From NCBI GenBank assembly GCA_020081605.1, contig JAHREC010000030.1, positions 806,001 through 870,000 of the forward strand: a DNA stretch of 64,000 nt, in the 5' to 3' direction. How positions within the stretch are numbered: the first letter of the stretch is position 1; the number at the start of each line of letters is the position of its first letter. Below, in pieces: positions 22,618 through 34,198 of the stretch. A program made the translations under genes and the position numbers. Below the pieces are notes generated by a model that was given only the letters and a program-made list of their open reading frames with translations, ran no database searches and had not been told where the DNA came from. The DNA is from Albifimbria verrucaria. Its lineage: Eukaryota; Ascomycota; Sordariomycetes; Hypocreales; Stachybotryaceae.

Positions 22618-22875
22618 ATCTGTGCTTTTATTTTTGGCTTGGACGTCCTTAGGATGAAAAGACTTATTACTATATGTTAGATGGAGAAATTAGTGCTAGA
22701 TGGAAGTGGAATCATAGGCATGAAGAGCGCGCTGGCAGATATTTAAGTGCCGGGGATCACCTGGATGGCTGGCTAAATCCTGATCATACACTCGGGCAAC
22801 TTCACAGCATAGGTCACCAAGGTTGCTTACATTACTAGATAAACCTTGTTGAGCTAACCTTGCTGACCATACACA
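22618..22875. other. intergenic DNA upstream of the 2EXR gene
   Basis: Short promoter-side region of the 2EXR gene. No further feature is seen. Confidence 0.4.
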
Positions 22876-23181
22876 GTGGGAAACAAGCAAATCATTGCTC
22901 GATATGCTCAGACTCCAATCAACAGCCTAAAGGAGGACATTATTGCAACGCTATTTGGCCGTTCGAATGAGGACAATCAAAATATCTATATAGCTATTGT
23001 AATGCTCTCTCTGAGTGGCTTGCTAGAAGCATCTGAACCTACGTCGAATGGCCTACTGGGACTCGTCGGTTTAGTAAACCGAGGACGAGGCTTGACCACC
23101 TTGATGACACCCTTGATAGGGATTGAAATGAGCAGAATTAATACGATCCGGAAGAAAATCATTGAGTGTGGGATTCAGTAG
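22876..23181 (+). pseudogene. fragment resembling a fungal transcription-factor domain (Fungal_trans_2-like)
   Basis: A 101-codon frame encodes INSLKEDIIATLFGRSNEDN followed by IYIAIVMLSLSGLLEASEP and GLVNRGRGLTTL. This is the order of helices found in the middle of fungal-specific regulator domains: a helix before DETLxAVxMLxLFE, then GAxxLLxLRG. No DNA-binding domain precedes it, and the upstream DNA gives no spliced continuation. I read it as a remnant; it could equally be an unannotated exon of a gene I cannot assemble. Confidence 0.3.
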
Positions 23182-25778
23182 AAAGTAATTAACATAGATG
23201 TGTCATAGAAATAGTCCCGTTTGTAGAAAACCGAGTGTCGAAAATCTGGAGTATTAAGTATCTCTATCAAAAACGACATGCATAGGTATCATAGTAAAGA
23301 AAGTTTAAGCAGTGCATGCTGCTACAAAGTTTTATTCAGCCAAATTACGGTAGCCAAGCGCCTTGGGCCTTCTTGGATAGTGATGGGCCTGTGGTGAGCT
23401 CTTGACTACAACTCATTACAATGACTTTGTGAATACGAAGCCTTCGGTGTGAAGACGAAGCAATATATTCTGCTCAGCTGCTTCACAATTACAATCAAAA
23501 CATATTGTCGACAGTTATTAAGCAGTTATGTACTAAAACAACACATACTTGTTAGCTATAAAGCTCGGAGCCCTTGTTGTGATTTAGTATTCCACAAACT
23601 AAATGCATCTAAACTTGATACATTACGTTGATATCACTGTTTTCCTAAGTCCCATGTTGAATCATCCATCAAACAACTGAGCAAGCAGTACTAAATAACA
23701 AATTCATCAAGTGACTTAAACATGAAGAAACTGCATCATGACAGATCCATGGCTGGTTCCAACAGTTACCTGCTTGATGTCAAGTAAAGAATTCCTTGAT
23801 CTTGGTTCCCTGTCCTTTGACTCCTCTTGGACAAGAGCAGGGATGGTGCGGGAGTAAACATCCGTTACCCCAGATCTGTAACCTTACAACGCCTTTTATT
23901 GGTGCGGCATTTGTTTGTCAGGAGCATACCATCCCTGTTGTGTGCCTCCTGCAAAACAAGTCATTTCGGATATTTAATCCGTTCGTTAGCCTACATTGTT
24001 CGTCTAAAAATAACCAAGTGCCAAGTGGGCGAAGGTCTTATCGACAGTTGTCACTTAACAGGATGGAAATAACTGTGTGTCCTCTTCCATTTTCGGAGTA
24101 ATTTTACCATGGATTCCCACTTGTTGGGGTTGTGATCAGCAAAAGCATTGCCAACAATTGACTAGGTACATCTTCTACACTCATCGTTTGATGGGCTTGT
24201 GAAACTTGTCATGTCATACAAATACTTGACTATACTTCCATAAGGGGCTTTAAAATCAAATCACTTCCATACCCAGGACACGGTATGGGGAGCCGCCTAC
24301 TGAGGCCTACTGCATGCGCAGTTCGATGTCTTCCTGCAGTTGTTTGTCAAGAACCTTTGTCGATAATATGAGTGAGAGACTAAGCGGGTAATAAGCAGAT
24401 GTTCTGTGCAAGTTGCCAAGGTCCGGATTGCGACTCCAGATTGAGAGACCATTCGAAAGAATATGCGGCAATACGGCACAGTCCAGAATTGACAACGCAT
24501 TTCGGCACTAAATATGAAATAGAAATATTTCACAATGATTCTCATTCTTAAATTCTTTGCAGTTTAAACTAACAGCAACTTTGATATACCCGTAGACAGC
24601 CCTGTTGATCCATGAGTTTGTCTACCATCTCTCATAGTTCATCACATATTATCGGTAGATATATAAGTTCTACATCAGTGCAGGTAAGACTTGGTCTTGT
24701 AGAATTTAGTACGAAGGCTCGTCATGGAGTGACAGCATTGCCTGCCTGGAAAGTATTTTACCTGCGGAGGTTAGTATTTGGTCCAGAATTGAATCGTACT
24801 GGTGGATTTAGAGAATCAAATCTGATCTGACAAAACACCCACACAGCTCGGTAGTTCTGCTACCGATCTGCAACAAGAAAGAGGCAAAGTCCCTTGAGAT
24901 GTATGTGCCGGGTCAGCGACTGGTTTTAATGAGCTGTTGGGGTGTTTTCTTCCGATAGGAACTGATTTCATGCGTTTGTCTTATTCTTTTGTTAATAACA
25001 AACCCTACAGTTATCCTCATGCTGAATTTAACAATACATCTTTCATTTCCTGAGTCATTTATGAAAGCTTCGGATGTGGTGATGCTCATTTGGGCCTCGG
25101 AGTTCTTAGAATTGACCTAGTATGTAAAAACATTTATGTATTATGACGCGAGATATTTCGCTTGGCTCCAGTTCCCAGTATCATCAGCACCAGATCAAGG
25201 ACCAGGATCAGGCGAACCAAGATCAGGAAATTGAATGATTATGTTGGGAGCTACCTACCATTAGCGGTATGCAAGTCGCTGCTGGCGTTGGCGTTTGCAT
25301 GTTTTTCTGCACATGACATTGGGCGTCAGCCTCCAACTTTCACCCATCACCATTCACGATCATGATCTCAACAAGATAAATTGCGCCGCATCCTTGGCCT
25401 CACATCTTGGCGTAATTTGACAGTCACGGAGACATTACCGTATTTCCTAACTTGAACAGAATCTGGGGTTCCTGGTCAGGCACGTGTGCCTGTCAATCAT
25501 ACGGAACGTAGGTCTCCGAATCGTTCCGCATTTAAGCTTCAATAGTTAAAATAAAGTATATCCACCATTGGTATTGCTTAACTATGCCGATCTTGGTTCT
25601 TAACACTAGATATATGCATAGTCTACAAGGATCCGTTGGTGCTGATGGAAGTTATAAAAGCTTACAGAGTTCACCGCCAGTCATGGTTTGAAGGCTTCAC
25701 GCTCAGGTTCATTGACAACTGAACTGTCTCCTCTGAAGGGTCTTTAAATATTGTATAGCAGTTGCTTTTATCGCTAAA
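23182..25778. other. 2.6 kb AT-rich gene desert before the LPMO gene
   Basis: No frame longer than about 100 codons and no recognisable protein. A small perfect hairpin, TCGGTAG-TTCTG-CTACCGA, lies at 24848-24866. The composition suggests degraded repeat DNA. The last few hundred bases are the LPMO promoter. Confidence 0.4.
25653..25658 (+). promoter_or_regulatory. TATA box candidate of the LPMO gene
   Basis: TATAAA at 25653-25658, 121 bp upstream of the ATG at 25779, is a usual spacing for a fungal TATA box of a strongly inducible secreted-enzyme gene. Judged from sequence only. Confidence 0.4.
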
Positions 25779-26707
25779 ATGAAGGCTTCTGTTGTTTTGA
25801 GCCTTCTCGCGGCTCCCTGGCTGTCCAGGCGCACTATATCTTTAGTCAGCTCATCGTTAATGGTCAAGCCAAAGGCGGTGATTACACCTACATCCGCAAG
25901 AACAGCAACAGTTACATGCCCTCATTCACCAATGATGTTGTCAACTCACCAAACCTGAGGTGCAACTCAGGTACGTACTGGAAGCCCTTCTAAAAAGTTT
26001 TGTGCTGACCTGGGGTATGATGAAGGTGCCCAGCCGGGGTCAGCTCAGACTTTCACTGTCAAGGCAGGTGACAAGATCGGCTTTAAACTGTGGTACAATG
26101 AGTTTATTGAGCATCCTGGTCCGGGATTCGTCTACATGTCTAAGGCCCCTGGCTCAGTCAACTCTTATGACGGCTCGGGTGATTGGTTCAAAGTCTATGA
26201 ATCAGGCCTATGTGGTAGCAACCCCACCGTTGATAACAACTGGTGCACTTGGCAGAAGGATCGTATCGAATTTACAATCCCTGCTCGAATCCCGCCCGGA
26301 GAATACCTTGTTCGTGTCGAGCATATTGCTATCCATGAGATGCATGTCCAGAAGGGCCAGTTCTACATGGAGTGTGCTCAGCTCAAGATCGAGGGTCCCG
26401 GCGGTGGCACTCCAGGTCCCTTGGTCAAGATCCCCGGACTTTACAAGACTAACGACCCTGGTCTGGTTTACAACAAATGGACCAACAACCCAGCCAAGTA
26501 CATCATGCCAGGTCCCAGCGTCTGGAGCGACAATGGCCAGAACCCAACCAACCCAACCAACCCTACAAACCCTACAAACCCCCATCTAACGGTAGCGGTG
26601 CTCCTCTGTACGGTCAGTGCGGTGGCGAAGGCTGGACCGGCCCTACAAGTTGTGCTCAGGGAAGCTGCAAGGCTAGTAACCAGTGGTACAGTCAATGTCT
26701 GCCATAA
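25779..26707 (+). CDS. AA9 lytic polysaccharide monooxygenase with C-terminal CBM1
   Basis: Secreted copper enzyme that oxidatively cleaves cellulose or xyloglucan. The signal peptide [12 protein letters not shown] leads, after a one-base loss (25815-25817), to cleavage before [12 protein letters not shown], whose His1 is the first histidine-brace ligand. The second ligand region is [12 protein letters not shown]. The outer-sphere His/Gln and axial Tyr are in VEHIAIHEM and [10 protein letters not shown]. The AA9 tail FYMEC to [11 protein letters not shown] is typical. An intron lies at 25971-26025. An N-P-T repeat linker (about 26540-26580) joins to a CBM1, [19 protein letters not shown] then WYSQCLP-stop, with all four conserved cysteines. 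A second one-base loss (26579-26583) puts the CBM1 out of frame as given. The four added Pro-Thr repeats are short for an AA9 linker. Confidence 0.9.
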
Positions 26708-27202
26708 GGGCAAACTCGTGGGAGGTACCACTGATGAGGCGTGATGAGAACTTATGACGTGTTATCTGGCCTCCCAAGTTGCCTATGGCTGTATATAACT
26801 TATATTCTGTTGTCTGATACTTGTCCTTTTGACGGGTGGGAATCTCAGGATTGACTTACGCTACGCGTACGTCTCCTAGAGACGTCACCATGAATTCAAC
26901 TCTTATTCCAAACATACCGCCTACGGGAGGGAATATTCTCGTGTGTCCATACCATCGGCTCCATATATGCTCCATCAATCTATAACAATGTCTTAGCAGA
27001 GAAATAACGCTACAATCTACTCATAGTCCATCCGCAGTTAAGGTTCTCTTGAATGTTGGAAAGGTTTCAGTCTAGTAAGAAAAGTAAATTTGTAAAAGCC
27101 CTTTGAAATACCAAGAAAATCATGTAGTTCTATTCAAGCAACTCTATGCTCTTTTTTAAGCGCCTGGTGAACTAGCCATTGTGTTTCCGTAGACAAGTTT
27201 TC
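26708..27202. other. convergent intergenic region
   Basis: Lies between the 3' ends of the LPMO gene and the alpha/beta hydrolase gene. No gene is seen. Confidence 0.5.
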
Positions 27203-28062
27203 TCAGATATCCAGCCCATTTTCAACCTGAGCTATAAATCTGGAAATAACGCTCCACATTTCCACAGGGTTTGAATACATCGGAAAGTGACCGCAATGGG
27301 GTATTTCCGACAGGTATGAACTGCCACTTTTAAGAGAGGGCAAGTAAGAGAGAGTATTGTACTGCTGACCGTACATGAATGTGCGAGGAAACGGCAACGA
27401 CATGTATTTAGACAACAAGTCTCCTTTATCTGAGAGTTCCACCATGGATTCGAAAATTCCTCTCACTGCTTTGGCTTGGACTTTTGATTGAACATTTGAG
27501 GCGTATAACGGTGAAGAAATGAGTGGTGAATGATAGTTTCTTTCGATAAACATTGCCAGAAACTTCTCTGGGTCTTCCTCCGTCCACGTAAAATTTGCCT
27601 GCTGAGGAAGCAATCCTCAGGTCCTAAGTTTCCTTTGATGTTGGTGAAACTGAGTACAGTCTCGGGGCATAAAGTTGCCAGCTCAAGGCCAGCAAGGCCT
27701 CCCATCGAATGACCCACCAAATGAAACCGTAGGATCCCAAGCTTTTGAATTACTTCTCGTGTAGCTTTGACAAGAAATGGAATTGAGATCTTAGAATAGT
27801 CCGCGATTGTTGTTTGCCCACAGCCCGGCGCATCAAAAGCCACGAATGCACGACCGGAAAAGGCAGGATGCAGAGCAATGTCCAGATAATCCTCTTTGCT
27901 GCCGCCAAAACCGTGCAAGAATAAGATAGGCGCTAGAGGTCCGTCGCGTCGAGCAACAGCAATGCGGATTGAGACACCTTCTATCGACACTGGGAGAAAT
28001 TCATGCAAGATACGATCCTGCTGATTGTGTGCTGACAGCGAGTCTCCTTTAGATCGTGTCAT
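27203..28062 (-). CDS. alpha/beta hydrolase
   Basis: Soluble serine hydrolase of about 285 residues without introns. The start is MTRSKGDSLSAHNQQD. The oxyanion strand is ILFLHGFGGSKEDYLDIA (HGxGG), followed by FVAFDAPGCGQT. The nucleophile elbow is FHLVGHSMGGLAGLELA (GHSMGG), and the catalytic His is probably in SEIPHCGHFPMYSNP near the C-terminus. A one-base loss at 27598-27599 breaks the frame at EDCFLSR, in front of NFTWTEEDPEKFLAMF. No secretion signal is seen. It is divergent from the aminotransferase gene at 28488 and shares a 425 bp promoter with two perfect inverted repeats, suggesting co-regulation. Substrate unknown; it could be an ester, lactone or C-C bond hydrolase of a pathway. 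Confidence 0.85.
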
Positions 28063-28264
28063 CTTTCAAAAATTACTCTGGAATAACTTCGCCCATAAGA
28101 AGCTTGCGGATCGGATCAATAAAATGTTGTAATGCTATCTTGATTGAGATTCAAACATTTGTAGGTGCGGACTTTTCTGCCTGGGGCCGATCAAACATTT
28201 AAAAGGTAAACTGTCTCAACACTAGCTGAATAACTACTCGTTAATATCGGCAGAGTAGAATGGT

Positions 28265-28287
28265 CCCCGAAATACGTGTATTCGGGG
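28265..28287. promoter_or_regulatory. inverted repeat CCCCGAA-N9-TTCGGGG
   Basis: Perfect 7-bp arms separated by ATACGTGTA, which is itself nearly palindromic around ACGT. GC-rich inverted half-sites of this sort are typical targets of dimeric Zn2Cys6 regulators. It lies in the divergent promoter, about 200 bp from either ATG. Confidence 0.5.
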
Positions 28288-28308
28288 AGGCGGTGCGGGA
28301 CACTGAAC

Positions 28309-28332
28309 TCGGCGTAATGGACTAGTCGCCGA
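28309..28332. promoter_or_regulatory. inverted repeat TCGGCG-N12-CGCCGA
   Basis: Perfect 6-bp arms at 28309-28314 and 28327-28332, with a further direct TCGGCG at 28341. The same half-site occurs about 130 bp upstream of the tandem RraA gene (around 30665). A regulatory role is inferred. Confidence 0.5.
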
Positions 28333-28487
28333 TTTATCGTTCGGCGTGATTAATTCGTTGCCGCTAAGCTGATAATGTCATGGAATGTCTTTACATCTAC
28401 TTATGAATCAGTCGAATGCATTTTTGGTTGCTAAACGCAAATCAGTACCTTGATTACTTGGGAAAATAATTGTCGACCTCTCACAAA

Positions 28488-29933
<1,446 letters not shown>

Positions 29934-30794
29934 ATAGGTACGAGCGCACATTGTCAAGCAGTTTGAGTGAGCAATTTTGTTCAGCTCACTAGAAGTGGAG
30001 TGTATACAGACTATGCAAGAATATAATTGCTTCGAGAAATACATGACATATCAACTCGCAAAAGCGTTAACTTCAAGCTACTCAGTATGAGATTTCATGC
30101 TGTAGATGTAACCCTATTACGATCAAAATGTTTTCGCAATAGAGTAGTTATAGAAAGATTCTTCGGGTGCCAAATAATTCCAAAAGCTTTGTGCGTGAAG
30201 GCTTGGAGAATGGCATCCAGTTAACACACAAGAACACATAGTGATCGGGTGCATGTTTCTGGTACAGACTGAGTGAAGCTAATACGACTAACACATGGGC
30301 ATACTCGCTCTTGGCCATTGCTTGCACTATTTCTGTACTTGCGACAAACATACTGAGACAGGACCACATGAGACGGTTTTGTCTTTCCCATCAGCGACCA
30401 TGGGGTTTTGCAGATGCCTGCGAGTGAAGCATACAAATTTCGGGCCTTATGAGCATATTGCTTCGGGCAAGTTTTTCGGAATCTGACGTGGTCATCCGAA
30501 CACTGAAGGCATCTCAGGTGGCTATCAGAGCCTTAAGTCGACATTCCGCGGAGATCTATACGTACTTCATTAAATAGGATGGTGTTAAGCTATCACTAAA
30601 GACTCAGCCACAAGCAGAGTTATGGTGCTAGCTTCGGCCACGAATGCGCTACGCGCCGCTCCAATCGGCGACGGCGACTTTGGGCCGGTGTAAGTCGTCA
30701 ACCCATAAAGCAATTCGGGAAGTTCGATCCACTGCCTTCATATTCCTCCTCCTTATCTCCCAGCCGTCTTTTTCTCTTGTACAAGCAATCTAAA
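29934..30794. other. intergenic region, promoter of the RraA-type gene on the right
   Basis: The left part is AT-rich and empty. The right part (30640-30690) turns GC-rich and includes CAATCGGCGACGGCGACTTT, containing the TCGGCG half-site also found in the aminotransferase/hydrolase promoter. Confidence 0.5.
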
Positions 30795-32168
30795 ATGGAA
30801 ACTACTATTCTTGACCGTCTTTTTGCACTGGACACTAATACCGTGTCTGATGCCTTGGATTTCCTCGAGCTCCCTGGGGCTACGTATGGACTCCGACCTC
30901 TTTGGGACTGCCCTAAGATCGTTGGTCGAGCCAGCACCATCAAATTGGGGCTCAAAGCTACTGGAGCCTCACCTACAGTACACCTAATCACGCCAGTAAT
31001 AGATGCGGTGACAACGGATGATCGCATCCTTGTCATTGCTGGTGGTGTCGAAGGCATTTCGTGCTGGGGCGACATCATCGCAAACGCATCAAAAGGGAAG
31101 AGAATCAGAGGCACCGTCATTGATGGGATGAGCCGAGACATCAGTGGGAGTCGCGATATTGGCTACCCAGTCTACGGCCGTGGTGTCACAATGATAAGCG
31201 CACGCAACAGATTAGTGCAGGTTGAATCTGGCACAGAAGTCGAGATGCGCGGTGTCAGAGTCAACCAGGACGACTACGTGATTGCAGATGAGTGCGGGAC
31301 TGTTTTCGTTCCATCTGACTGTATCGAAGAGGTGTTACGACTTGGGGAACGGATTGACCGTCGCCAAAGTGGCATGGTTAAGGAAGTCCGAGCCGGACGC
31401 TCTGTGGCAGAGGTCATGCATGACAAACAATTTGAAGCGATTGCGACTTCTTCCGCTGCAACTAGTTCTGAGGAGCCTACTGTATCCAAAGGGAATGCGA
31501 AAAGGCCTACTGCCGAGGATGAAGAGTTGGTGGCTCTGTTCGCCGGTTCTGACACTCCCGGAGTCTCGGATGCTCTTGATAAATTGGGCATCCCTGGCCA
31601 GGCATTTAACATCATGCCCCTGGCAAACTACTCGAAAACAACAGTTGGCCCAGCTTTCACTGTGCGCTACGTGCCTGCCAGCGACCCGCCTGGAAGCGTG
31701 GGTGATTTTATCGACGATGTGGCCACTGGTGATTTTGTGGTTATTGACAATGGAGGTCGCACTGATTGCACCGTCTGGGGAGATATTATGACGCAGTACG
31801 CTGGCATACGAGGGATCGCGGGAACTGTCATTGACGGTGTCTGCCGCGACGTTGATCGAGCGATTAGCGATAATTACCCCATCTTCACCGCCGGCCGCTG
31901 GATGAGAACAGGTAAAGACCGAGTTCAAGTGGGTGGTATCAATGAGTCTATCGGCGTAGGCAATGTGCGTGTTAGTCCTCGCGATATTGTTGTCGCCGAT
32001 GCAAATGGGGTAGTGATTGTGCCTCGTGACCGGGCTCGAGAGGTGGCTGCACTTACAAAATCAATCGAGAAGAGCGAAGATGGCATCCGGAAACTGATAT
32101 CTGAAGGTTCGACAATTGCTGAAGCAAGAGAGAAACTTGGGTATCATTCACTGCAGCGCAGAGGATGA
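30795..32168 (+). CDS. tandem two-domain RraA-like (HMG/CHA aldolase-type) protein
   Basis: A single uninterrupted frame of about 457 residues holds two complete RraA-family domains, roughly residues 5-205 and 240-445. These proteins are class II (metal-dependent) aldolases or oxaloacetate decarboxylases; most are single-domain. Each half has the same landmarks: VSDALDFLELPG and VSDALDKLGIPG; CWGDIIANAS and VWGDIMTQYA; the active-site GTVIDGMSRD and GTVIDGVCRD (Arg-Asp binding pyruvate and metal); and YVIADECGTVFVP and IVVADANGVVIVP. A low-complexity linker of about 25 residues (SSAATSSEEPTVSKG) joins them. Both active sites look intact, so a pseudo-dimer within one chain is likely. The halves are clearly diverged, so the duplication is old. 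I choose METTILDRLF; an ATG six codons upstream is also possible. No introns and no frame break. Confidence 0.88.
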   Translation: METTILDRLFALDTNTVSDALDFLELPGATYGLRPLWDCPKIVGRASTIKLGLKATGASPTVHLITPVIDAVTTDDRILVIAGGVEGISCWGDIIANASKGKRIRGTVIDGMSRDISGSRDIGYPVYGRGVTMISARNRLVQVESGTEVEMRGVRVNQDDYVIADECGTVFVPSDCIEEVLRLGERIDRRQSGMVKEVRAGRSVAEVMHDKQFEAIATSSAATSSEEPTVSKGNAKRPTAEDEELVALFAGSDTPGVSDALDKLGIPGQAFNIMPLANYSKTTVGPAFTVRYVPASDPPGSVGDFIDDVATGDFVVIDNGGRTDCTVWGDIMTQYAGIRGIAGTVIDGVCRDVDRAISDNYPIFTAGRWMRTGKDRVQVGGINESIGVGNVRVSPRDIVVADANGVVIVPRDRAREVAALTKSIEKSEDGIRKLISEGSTIAEAREKLGYHSLQRRG

Positions 32169-32839
32169 GCTCGACAATTGGGGCAGTGGGTAAGAGACAG
32201 GCTATTCATGTTCTAGAAATCTTGCAAAAATGCACATGGGCTGTACCATTATCTCTTGAAGACTAAATCTATGGCATACTGCTATAATTTCTCCAACCAT
32301 TTTTGAACATGACTTACCAAATTGAGCTGTTTTCTTCGAGACAAGTCAAATTGCATAAGAAATAGTGATGGCACCAACGTACAAGCGGTAGGAATTGGAG
32401 CCAACACATGCTTAATGCATACAATGACACTCATCTTCACTGTTTACATTGTACAGCAAAATCCTTTGGAATGACTCAGTGATTCAAGTCTCGATTCAAG
32501 GTCTTTACAACTTGTTAATTACCAGGCCTTAATAGGTGATTGAAATCTCAAATTACATCATGATTCATGTTGTTACCCAGCAAATGCAGTGGTCAAGCCG
32601 CCACTGATGGTAAGTCCGAAACATCGGTGTTTGATCGTTTTGCCGAGTCGTCCGGCAACGCCAACACTTTTGCCGGCATGTGGAGAAGGCTTTCTCAAGT
32701 CAGCTTTCTGCTGCTGCAAAGTCACAAGCAACTACAAACATCAGCTTGGCTGGCACATTATTGCTTCTTCCGTACCAAATCCCTCTCGTTATTGGATACT
32801 CGCGGTGGTCACGTCATCTTGGCTCTCATAACCAAAACA
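32169..32839. other. intergenic region between the two aldolase genes
   Basis: AT-rich with no gene. An open frame extends upstream of the HpcH/HpaI start from about 32567 but has no family features there, so I treat it as non-coding. Confidence 0.45.
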
Positions 32840-33723
32840 ATGTCGCCCAACATGTTACTCAACAGGCGGTACACGTCGGCGCTTACAACCTCTGTTCGAA
32901 ACCCCCAATTACGGCTTCTCAACGCGTTGCGCTCCAACTCAAGCCCGATAATGACCTTTCTCGGTCTTCCGTCTCTTCGAACAGCCCAGATTGTATCTTC
33001 TACCGGCCTTGATGGCATTATTATTGACTGCGAACATGGACACATCAGTGATGAAGCGATGCATAACTCGGTCGCTGCTATTTCCGCTCAGGGTGTCTCA
33101 CCGCTTGTTCGTGTCCGAATGACCCATGCGGATCTAGCAAAGCGCGCTCTGGATGCTGGCGCTCATGGCATTGTAGTACCCATGGTTAATACTGCTGAGG
33201 ATGCTAGGGCTGTAGTTCAGAATGCTAAATTTCCACCGCAAGGTCTTAGAGGGCAGGGTTCAGCGTTTCCCGGCTTCGCGTTCGGAGTTGATATCCCAAC
33301 CTACATGAAGACGGCAAACGAAACCCTGATCACCTGCCTTCAAATTGAGACTAAAATGGGTGTTGAGAACGTCGATGCTATTTGCGCAGTGCCTGGTGTT
33401 GGTAAGTCTTTTAATCTTCAATCCTTCAGAAAATGGTTCATATATTCTAATATCATGTTAGACATGATCTTCATAGGACCCAATGATCTCAGTCTCTCTA
33501 TCCTTGGATACACCCTGCAAAAGGCGATGAGCCAGAGTTTGTTGACGCGATAGAAAGAATTGTGTCTGCAGCTAGGAAGCATGGCAAATGGGTTGGCTGA
33601 TTATCGAACGATGGTAAAGCGGCTAAGGATCATTTAAAAATATTTGATACAGTAGCTATAAGTTACGATATTCGCGCTCTTCAGAACTGGTATATCGCCG
33701 AATTGAGAGCTGCGCGTTCATAA
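32840..33723 (+). CDS. HpcH/HpaI-family pyruvate aldolase with frameshift and in-frame TGA
   Basis: Class II aldolase that splits 2-keto-3-deoxy acids to pyruvate and an aldehyde. The N-terminus MSPNMLLNRRYTSALTT is basic and hydroxylated, possibly a mitochondrial presequence. Family motifs: GIIIDCEHGHISDEAM, SPLVRVRM, GAHGIVVPMVNTAEDA, ITCLQIETKMGVENVDAI (metal-binding Glu) and, after an intron (33402-33461), MIFIGPNDLSLSI. A one-base loss at 33513-33515 shifts the frame; the restored reading, GDEPEFVDAIERIVSAARKH, then meets TGA at 33598-33600. Reading through, the normal C-terminus SNDGKAAKDHLKIFDT follows to a stop at 33721-33723. The TGA is a substitution, not a run contraction, so this gene may really be truncated by about 40 residues or dead. 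It lies downstream of the tandem RraA gene on the same strand. Confidence 0.75.
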
Positions 33724-34198
33724 CGGGATACTCAAACCTGATGTTTGCCGACCATTTCGCATTTTCATGTTCGATATAGGAGATTAGATTGCTTTTAATT
33801 GCCATGAGCTATTGAATTATTGGACGAAATTTGTGCTCCCTATAATAACGCCTATATATTTAGATGCCATGAGCTCAACCTAATCTTCAAGACTTATATG
33901 GATCTCGACGCAAAGATTTGGAGCAAGTGTCAGCTGAATTTCCTGCTAGTATTGAGAGACCAAAGTGACTTTGTATTGGAAAACTTGTCCTGGCATGTAG
34001 CAACCCAAGAGCAACAAACGAACAGCTGTATTTCTTGAATGAATAATATATTGAAATACAAGAATTCGACCCCATTTTACGTATTAATAAAGACTAAAAA
34101 CCTTTGCAAATAACAGTGTAAGAAGCCAATTGCTTGCCAAAAGCCCCGTATATTCCGCCAACCCCTCCATTCCCACAGGGGCATGTTGTACCTCGAGG
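33724..34198. other. convergent intergenic region
   Basis: AT-rich DNA between the 3' ends of the HpcH/HpaI gene and the flavoprotein gene. Nothing else is seen. Confidence 0.5.

Larger units (their letters stand above)
28063..28487. other. shared divergent promoter of hydrolase and aminotransferase genes
   Basis: Compact 425 bp region between two divergent ATGs. It contains the inverted repeats at 28265-28287 and 28309-28332 and an extra TCGGCG half-site at 28341. Confidence 0.6.
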
